Assembly: GCF_964340395.1 (NCBI RefSeq)
Contig: NC_135558.1
Span: 2,026,501-2,090,500 of the forward strand
Reading direction: 5' to 3'
DNA from: Glandiceps talaboti
Lineage: Eukaryota > Hemichordata > Enteropneusta > Spengelidae
Length of the DNA: 64,000 nt
The notes beneath the pieces were generated by a model. The model had not been told where the DNA came from. It did not search any database and saw only the letters and a program-made list of their open reading frames with translations. This document shows positions 50,217 to 64,000 of this stretch, piece after piece. Made by a program: the position numbers and the translations under genes. Every line of letters starts with the position of its first letter. Positions within the stretch are counted from its first letter, which is position 1.

Positions 50217-52657
50217 GGGAATACAGGTGTCATTGCAAAGTAATATGAATGACTAAATAAAAAAACTCCACACAAACCAAATATTTGAAAAATGACTATT
50301 TGGCCGAGTACTATAAGTACCAACCTAATATACAAAATGTTGATACTTGTACTACTGGACTTTATATACAAAACCATTAATCTTACTGGGTGCTCCTAAG
50401 TACGTAAGTGCTGGCAGATTTATTAACACAAGGACATGTTAATTTACAACATCAGTGACCATACACAGGAGAGTAAGCCAGGTATGCTGTTCTTTTGTTG
50501 TAAACCATCTCAGCGTGGTACAAACACCTCTAATGCTCACACACACTCTCAAGAAAGTGCTCAAGCAGAAACATACCTGCTAGTGGTTACTAGGTTACGT
50601 ACACAACAGAATTAATACTGTCACCTGTAGAAAGTCATAAGTTCATCTCCAGTATGGTTAAAAACACAGGTTTTATCAATGCATGTCTACTGACCTATAC
50701 TTTATCATTCACATTAGAGGATAGGGTTACTAAGATAAATTATCACTAGGATGATTAACTCATTAAGAAGTAATCAAAATGGTGCACCTTGTGGATTTCA
50801 GGAATTTTTTTATCAAAAAAGGAAACTTTGTTCTTGAGGAATGTAAATCAACAGAGGTCACTAAATGTGCTCTGAACTTATGTCTTTCTTTCATTTTGTG
50901 TGTTTGTTTGTACCTAAAAGCACAAGTTATTGGCAGATTGGATTTCTGCATGTAAGGCAATGGCTAGACCACTTACTTAGAGAAGTGAACTGATTTGATT
51001 GGTGGATTTTCGATGTATGCAAATTGTATGCTAATATATACATATTGGGAGTGAATTTTGAAAAAACTACTTTTGCTGCAGGCTGTGTTTATGTGTGTCT
51101 TTGATAATATAACTAGAATAATGACTGCCACTTTTATTTGTCAACAAGTGTCCGTTCGTTTATTTTCAGATAAATGTTGCTTTTATTGTCAACTGGTATC
51201 CATTTATTTATTTTCAGATATGAAGTTGAAGAATTAGAATACCAAGAATTAGTCATACTTCCAATTTTTTTCATACGTGTTACATAAACACTTGTTACTT
51301 GGGTCAGCTTCTACTCGACCGAAATTCAAGTGACATAACTATACTATACAAGACTGTGAACAACTCTAAACTTTACCTTTGTGACCTAATTTTCCAGGTC
51401 CAGACACTATGATACCAAAATGGTGTACGTAAAATTAGTGTACTTCTTGTTAGAAAATTGGTGAAGTTCCATTTTCTTGGCAATATTACTCTCTAAAAAA
51501 CTAAAACTGTTGCCATGGTGTTCTTACAATGCAGTGACCTTCACATACTATCTGTCTATCAGCTGACATCGTTAAGGGTTACTTGAAATATGTAGGTATT
51601 AATCTATGCTTCTTACCAATACCCTATGCAGAACAACATACGTCCAAAAAATACCTTTTCCTTCATGGGGAGAAATTACAAACTTTGGAAATTTTATAAA
51701 AAATTTGACAATTTTTTCGTTTAGTTCTGTACCTGATATAAAACTTCAATGCCGCAAAACTATATCATGTAGAAATCAATGAATAAACAGAATTTGTGTA
51801 TTTTGGGTTATAAAAACATAATTTTCTTGTAAAGTTCACTTTGTGAATGTGTTTTGTTTTTAATTCTACAAATTAAAATACTAAAACAATCTCAGAATGA
51901 TCGAAATTTGCATAAGTTTGGGTTGTTAAAAATAAAGTCCACATTAAGTTCATCACTTTATTGCCTGACACACATCGATACCTGAAAAATTATAAAAAAC
52001 ATAGGAATCTCTGAGCAAACAGATTTTCAAGAAATTATGATCACATAAAGAATCTCATACCAAGTTCACTATTTGGTTCCCTGATTTATTCCATTACGCT
52101 CACAAATACAGAAGTTATTAAATATTCTGAGCTAAATTTATCTGGTGAGAAAATATGTAAGAATTGTTGGTATGTGTGACTGGTCTGTGAGCAGAAGGAA
52201 TTTGTACAATGACTTGGTGAGTTACAGGTAGATCATTAACCTTTGACCTTTAGTGTCATTTCCCTTCTACCTGAACAACAATAATACATAGAAAGGTTGA
52301 TTGGGCAGACAAGAAAACTGTGGACAATATAATACTAACCTATCTGCTTGAACAAACACAGCAGTTTATGATTTCAACAAGGTGGGTCCTTCTAACCCAT
52401 AACGTACTTTACTCTCTAACCTACTTTCTCTAAACTGTCTTGTATTCTTCTTTCATTTAACTCAGTGTCCCAATTCTTGTTTTAAAGCCTTGTAGTTTAG
52501 TAGTTCTATGTCACATAAAAATGGTGAGGTGACCTATCTACTAATACAGCTGAAGTGATGGAGTGTACTGAAGTTGTCAGTTTTCCTTTGTCATCAGTGT
52601 TTTTGATGAGGCTTAAACCTTGGTAACAGAAATTTGGTAAAACTGGGGGTAAAAGTT
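50217..52657. other. no gene seen
   Basis: AT-rich, CpG-poor DNA with short chance frames. Likely intron or intergenic. Confidence 0.5.
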
Positions 52658-52957
52658 GGTGGCGGTGGTGGTGGTGGTGGTGGTGATGGTGATGATGGTT
52701 GTTGTTGTGGTGGCGGTGGTGATAGTGATGGTGGTGGTGGTTGTTGTGGTTGTTGTTGTGATGGTGGTGGTGGTGATGGTTGTTGTGGTTGTGGTGGTGG
52801 TGATAGTGATGGTGGTGGTTGTGATGATGGTGATGATGGTTGTTGTGGTGGTGGTGGTGATAGTGATGGTGGTTGTTGTTGTGATGGTGGTGATGGTTGT
52901 TGTTGTGGTGGTGGTGGTTGTGGTGGTGGTGATAGTGATAGTGATGATGGTGGTGAA
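52658..52957. repeat. (GGT)n/(TGT)n/(GAT)n trinucleotide repeat
   Basis: About 300 bp of mixed G/T-rich trinucleotides with a recurring ggtggtgatagtgatggtgg sub-pattern at intervals of about 60 bp. The Gly/Cys/Asp, Val/Met and Thr/Ile frames are repeat translations. Confidence 0.96.
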
Positions 52958-53940
52958 ATGACTGGTGTACTTACTGGTCATAGCTAGCTGTTATTATTTT
53001 GCAGGTTACTCTCAAGTTGATTCAGATCACATTTAAACTCAACTGACATACATGGAATCAGTATATTCAAGTTTAAGCCATCAACATATAACCTGTACAT
53101 TGAGGTGTATGGTACCAAAACTATTACAAAGTGATATTGACTAACATGACATAAAATGAATAGAGATATGAGTTTCATATAAGGTTATTACAGGATAGAG
53201 AATAAACAGTAGTAAACATATTGAAGATTTAGACAGTCCTTTTCATGAAGTCTTTGACCTACACAACCTAGGTTCACAATACAACCTGTTGACTGAAAAA
53301 GTTGACAAAAAACATTTACCCTATTTTTTTTGTTATTGATTCGAAAACTAATATTCTTTCAATAAATTGTCACATTGCTCAGAAGAAATACATTACTTTG
53401 TTCACTATGTACAACAATTACAGTAGATACTATTGCAATGATACTATCAGATGTCTGTACATTGGAGACAATCTAACAAATTTGAGTTATCTTAGGGGGT
53501 TTAACTCTGCTCCTTAACTCCCTAGTTTGGTTGCAATCATATAGTTGGTCAAGCATGCAGTCATCTCAGAACCATATACATGTAGAATGGGATTGCCTAA
53601 CTGTGCTAGTCTTTTGACCTCTGACCTCATTATCTTGACCCATATTATTTTGATTGACATGTCATGCCACACCCACAATAAATAAATGGTTTCTTCTGCC
53701 AAAAGAAAGTATACCAACTGTGTAAACATGTTAAGGTTGCACTGTCTGTAAATCAGATCTAAATCCATGTACACAATACACCTACATTCAGGAGAGAATC
53801 GGTAATGATCGACATAGCATTATATACACCTACGTACACAATGAAGAATAAGTGCCAATCGGGATAATTATATTTTTTGATAAGGATACACACTTTAAAT
53901 ACTTCAACTGGGATAATCATCTTGATCAGGATAATTTTTT
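52958..53940. other. no gene seen
   Basis: CpG-poor unique DNA, chance frames only. Confidence 0.5.
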
Positions 53941-53944
53941 TGTA

Positions 53945-54625
53945 TGCAAAAGTAACTACTAAAGACCATGAAGTTACAGACTGTGTCCCTTTAAACAAAA
54001 GTAACCAACAAAGACCATAAAGTTACAGACTGTGTCCCTTTAGACAAAAGTAATCACCAAAGACCATAAAGTTACAGACTGTGTCCCTTTAAACAAAGGT
54101 AATCACCAAAGACCATAAAGTTACAGACTGTGTCCCTTTAAACAAAGGTAATCACCAAAGACCATAAAGTTACAGACTGTGTCCCTTTAAACAAAAGTAA
54201 CAACCAAAGACCATAAAAATACAGACTGTGTCCCTTTAACCAAAGGTTACCACCAAAGACCATAAAGTTACAGACTGTGTCCCTTTAAACAAATGTAACC
54301 ACCAAAGACCATAAAGTTACAGACTGTGTCCCTTTAACCAAAGGTTACCACCAAAGACCATAAAGTTACAGACTGTGTCCCTTTAAACAAATGTAACCAC
54401 CAAAGACCATAAAGTTACAGACTGTGTCCCTTCAAACAAAAGTAGCCACCAAAGATCATAAAGTTACAGACTGTGTCCCTTTAAACAAATGTAACCACCA
54501 AAGACTGTAAAGTTCTAGTGTGTGCCATTTCCACAAAAGTAACCACCAGATATCACAAAGTTATGGACTATGCTATTAAAATATAAGTAATGACCATCAA
54601 CCATAAAGGTTACAGGGTAGGACTA
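53945..54625. repeat. 49-bp minisatellite, 12 regular and about 2 decayed units
   Basis: agaccataaagttacagact followed by gtgtccctttaaacaaaagtaaccaccaa starts at 53963 + 49k through 54502, then decays over two units. Units starting 54208-54257 and 54306-54355 repeat the same pair of tail variants, suggesting a 98-bp duplication. Each unit has the short palindrome ACAG-A-CTGT. Confidence 0.95.
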
Positions 54626-55856
54626 TGCTCTTCTTAATTAAGGGTAAACGTTTTGACAGCAAACAGGTGTTACCTGATAATTACTAAAAACATCTGTTAA
54701 ATCAGTGACAGTTTGTACAAATCACTGGCATTAGTTTTATTATTAAAATCATCAGAATTCTTCATTCTGAACAAGCACATGCAAGGAAATTGCAACAGGG
54801 CTAAATATCCCTGCTGCCTTGTTTAGGGAAAACACAGATACTACTATGACGTTCAGTGTCATGCAGAACATAGAAATTACAGGAGGGCCCCATTCTTGCA
54901 AACTAGAGCTATTATTTCTTTGAAATGTAGGGACCAGCTCATTAAAAACGGTACTGTAAAACGGTCATGGTTTTGCGACAATGGAGAGCCCCTGCTACTC
55001 TTTTTAGGGAGAAACTTACCAGGGACTCAATGAAAAAGTGATACTTTTTTCCTGTTTGATGAAATGGTCTTTGTGAGTGTACCAAACCAAAACAAACCAA
55101 ATCATATGATTTTACACTAAAATTGAGTTTTAGTGCCAAAACACAGAATCATTCTCTGGTGTAGCAACTTCCATGGTATTATTTTATAAACCCACATTTT
55201 TAGACCAAAACTTGAATGTTTGAAAGGGACTTTCTTCCGCCTTCCTAACATTTATATTTACTTTGAAATGAAATGAAATGAAATGAAAATTGAAAAAAAA
55301 TGCAGAACAAAACTGTCATTACTTAACTCTTGTATTGAATCATTGGCTTTAATTAACAAAACTACAGAGAAATGAAACAATTTGATGTTAAACACAGACT
55401 TGATGAGTAAAACCTGAACTTAGTACTTACTTCACCATACACAAGGTTACGGCACTTATATCACTCACACATGACCCAGAACCAAACAAACTCCTGTAAG
55501 AGATCATAGCCACCAACTACTAAAATTGACAACACAAGCATACCTTTGTAACAGTTTAATCTAAGCATCATACAAAACCGTGTTAAGAGGGCACTTCAGT
55601 AAAGCTATTAAATTGTGAACTATTTGACTGTTACCGACCCATCAAACTCATTCTGGGTTAGTTTTGTGTAATTCTATAGCACTAATATCAATCAATGCAT
55701 TAGTTGACATCTCATAGCTGCAACACTATTGTTTGTTAGGGCATGTATTCCACACTTAGTAAAAACCTCCTGGGTCTAATAACCCCTATTCATTGTGACT
55801 GATTGTGAGAATGCCATCACGTCTCTTTCACAGGAGATTTTTTTGTCTCCCTTTTT
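54626..55856. other. no gene seen
   Basis: CpG-poor AT-rich DNA. A short GAAAT pentamer run occurs at 55265-55287. Confidence 0.5.
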
Positions 55857-56300
55857 GAGTACATTTCACGATCACCTGAAGGTCATACATATTTCATCAA
55901 CATGTACAGTTCTTTGCTTGCTGCTATTTCTCATGAGATAAGTGTTTTATTACGGTGGTGTTTGCATCAAAAACATTGATAAAATTGACATGTGTTGCTT
56001 TCTTGAGTACATTTCATGATCACCTGAAGGTCAGAAAGTCTCATACTTGTTTCATCAACAAACACAGTTCTTTGCTTGCTGCTTTCTTATGAGAACAGTG
56101 TTTCATGATGGAGGTGTTTGCATCAAAAAAACTTTATAACACTGAACATGTCAAATTCTAAATACATTTCCCGATCACCTGTAGGTCATACATTTCATCA
56201 ACATGGTACAATTCTTGTTTTGCTTGCTGTTTTCTGACAGGAACAGTGTTTTGAATTGGAGATGTTTGCATTAAAAAAGTTTACAACATTTAACTATAAA
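55857..56300. repeat. three diverged copies of a ~150-bp unit
   Basis: acatttcacgatcacctgaa followed by ggtcatac at about 55861 recurs at about 56009 and 56164. Each is followed by catcaaca, ttctttgcttgctg, gaacagtgttt and tgtttgcatcaaaaa in the same order. Confidence 0.85.
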
Positions 56301-58901
56301 TTCAGTATATGCTACTTCACAATATTAGCATATGATAAAATTTTTGTGAAGCAAAAACACTCTGTATAAAACTTTTGTTTATGACTTTCTCACTGAGTGT
56401 TTCGTGTTGTCTCTATTCTATCCACACTAATAAAATCAAGATGGTTGTGGTTCAAATGTCTTTCAATACAGGATGGGTGTTTAGTTCAACATCACAGTTT
56501 CTAAACTTCAAGAGCTCCTCTAACAGAGTAGATGAAAAGGGTAATACACTTTTGATCCAAAATACCTGATATCTGGGTTCATCACCTTGACAGTATTTCA
56601 TCTAGTTCAAGTGAATTTTAATGAAGTTCAAATTCCCTTACAGTCACAGCAGGCATAAATTCAATAACTTTTTCCACACCCCTGTGATAGTTTGCTTCAC
56701 TGATTTGAATGTAAAGTGTTCAATGCTGTCAATGACAAGAAACCAATTCTGAGTCCCACTTTTCATTAAATCTACAATAACTTTGTTATTCTCTAAGTTG
56801 CCCAAAAGACAGAAGAGGCTTAAAAGTTACAATAGTTTTTATTCAATGTCTTTAGATATAAGGATATTTGGGGAAATATTTCCTAGACATTTCAAAATGT
56901 TGGTCTGGAAGGAAATCAAGTAAAACATCTTGGAAGTTCAGCTGTAAATGTAGTATCCGTCATGACAATTCTACTCAACAGATAATACACTTTTTAAATT
57001 TCAATAATCATTTTGTTCAATCTTACAATTTCATTTCAAAGTTTTTCATCAAACTACTTCAAATCATTTGCAATTTGTCTTCACGTGTAGTATAAAATGT
57101 CACACTATTTCAGGGTCAGTGTCTACTTTTCTGTGGGAACAAACAAATCTCTGCCTACCAATTCAAATATGCAAACAACCTTAATTGTATTTGAATGCTT
57201 GTAAGTTCAAGTTTACTATTTGATTTTACTCCTCAGTCTACCTTTGTTTGCTAAATACCATAGTTAATATGACAGTAGCCTTGAACTCTACAAGAAGTGG
57301 CACACTATCAACTTCCATACGATCAACAACTTTCCCGCCAAAAAATTTGAAAAAAAATCTAGAAATTTTAGGCAAATCTCTTAGACAAGAATTAGTGAAA
57401 TATTCTATCTTTATATTATTACAAAATTAGGATTTTAAGGGTTCAATTTTTAATTTTTACATAAAATACTGAAATTTTGTCAAACGTTTCTTGGTAGTAG
57501 CCTCAATCTAAATACAAATGGAAATAATAGTGATCTATAAAGAATCACAGTGTGTTGTATAATTTCAGACGTACAAGAAATACAAATTTCCTGAAAAAAA
57601 TACAAATTCAAAGAAAATATTTCAAATTTTCTAAATTTTTTGTAAAATGTCACCTTTAATTTAGATAAGAATTTATCGAAAATTCCATTTTTACACAATA
57701 TTTTAAGTTTTGATATAAAAATAGTCAAGTTTTCATAAAATATCTTTATTTTTCAGTTTATGGTTCTGTATGAATTACAGAGCTATCAAGAATCAAGAAT
57801 CAAGAATCAGAGCTTGAGTTGATGTAGACTAAATAAAGAATAAAATTCATCACAGAAGTGTTGAAATGAATATTCAAGATCTCTGTACAAAAAGCTAATA
57901 AAATAAGTGCTTGTCAACTTTTTTTGTCATAAAAATGTTATAAATTTTTTTTCAAAAATGTATCCAATCTATAAAATAAAGATATTTTGTATACCAGAGT
58001 TGTGTTTAAAATTAGGTAAACCATTGACAACATAGAGTATGTTGGACAAAATCTACACACATCAGTCAGGTAACATAAACTTCAAAGTTTGCTAAGGGCA
58101 CCCGTACTTGATTCTATGTTTCTTATGTTATTTAAACACCTTTAAAATGATGCGTCAGTCGGTTGGTTGGTTGGTTAAAAATTGAAAAATGTATTTAAAA
58201 AAGTAAGTTTTATGTGTACATGTTGGTGATTATTTCAATTCATAATCATACTTAAATAATCTGAATGACTTTGAAATGACAAATAAAAGTCAGAAGGAAA
58301 CTTTGAACCAATTATTTATCAAAGGTCCAGAATTTCAGCAATAAATGATAATTTTTACTTAAATACGTCATTGGGAGGTCACTTTGATTAACATTGTGAT
58401 TTTTTGTAATCTTGTGTCATAGAGGGCGTCAATTTATTTATTATTTGTCAGGTTGACAATATATAGGATCTATCAGGTCATCAGAAACATATAACAAACT
58501 AAGACCAGTCTAATACATGTACTAGTGTTTGTAGTTTGAACTGGTTTCTTAGACTGAATACATCAAGTCATAAAGTGACAGTTTCTAATATGACATAAAG
58601 GTTAGAGGCACTGACAATACTCATATCACATATCCCCTCTCCCAGTAAAACTGAAAAGTCACCAAGCTATTAATGGTGTCATTGGTTTGAAGACAGTCTC
58701 GTACATATAACCCACTTTGTGTACCCTGGGTGTATTGGGGGGTGTCAGATTTCATGTTTTGGATGAATGGGTTCCATATACTATGACAGTACATTTGTAT
58801 ATGAATCTAGGTCTGTGGGTCACATTAACATGTAATGAAAATATATTTCTTTGACCTCTTGCTGTGTGTGTGGTTCTGAGAGATATCAAGTGAGAGATAG
58901 T
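56301..58901. other. no gene seen
   Basis: Very AT-rich, CpG-poor. One CSL-type TGTGGGAA occurs at 57132-57139, the only one in the right-hand third. No exon recognised. Confidence 0.5.

Positions 58902-64000
<5,099 letters not shown>

Overview
The window looks like a gene-poor stretch of an animal genome, most likely a marine invertebrate (deuterostome or lophotrochozoan). Coding density is very low. Long di-, tri- and tetranucleotide microsatellites, minisatellites, a tRNA-derived SINE and short terminal-inverted-repeat (TIR) elements are common. The one convincing gene is an intronless homologue of the Notch-regulated ankyrin repeat protein NRARP, on the minus strand at 3997-4317. I cannot fix the species from the sequence. 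No rRNA, tRNA, CRISPR, bacterial or viral gene was found.

Layout. 1-2.9 kb is CpG-poor non-coding DNA with a TATG microsatellite. 2.9-5.6 kb is CpG-rich and holds NRARP and its likely upstream region: a TATA-like element, two CCAAT boxes and a CSL/Su(H) octamer. 5.6-42 kb has no recognisable gene and normal CpG content. It holds microsatellites, one SINE, two copies of a 0.2-kb hAT-like MITE, a 1.27-kb TIR element with a smaller TIR element nested inside, and about nine very short palindromic insertions flanked by 7-bp target duplications. It also holds a surprising number of CGTGGGAA/TGTGGGAA octamers, the recognition sequence of the Notch effector CSL. 42-64 kb is strongly CpG-poor and AT-rich. 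It holds a series of minisatellites (periods of about 98, 113, 125, 150, 49 and 78 bp), a perfect 146-bp palindrome and a 260-bp GA tract, but no recognisable exon.

Main observations. (1) A set of 20-35 bp palindromes sits between 7-bp direct repeats. The best reading is excision footprints, or extreme miniature relics, of P-superfamily-like DNA transposons. At least three different TIR sequences are represented. (2) A 78-bp tandem array of 42 length-identical units carries an 11-unit higher-order repeat, readable from two linked SNP states. (3) CSL octamers cluster in the CpG-normal domain around and downstream of NRARP, which suggests a Notch-responsive regulatory territory. (4) CpG content changes sharply near 2.9 kb and 42 kb. 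This would fit mosaic germline methylation, with the flanks lying inside transcribed gene bodies (introns) whose exons are outside the window.
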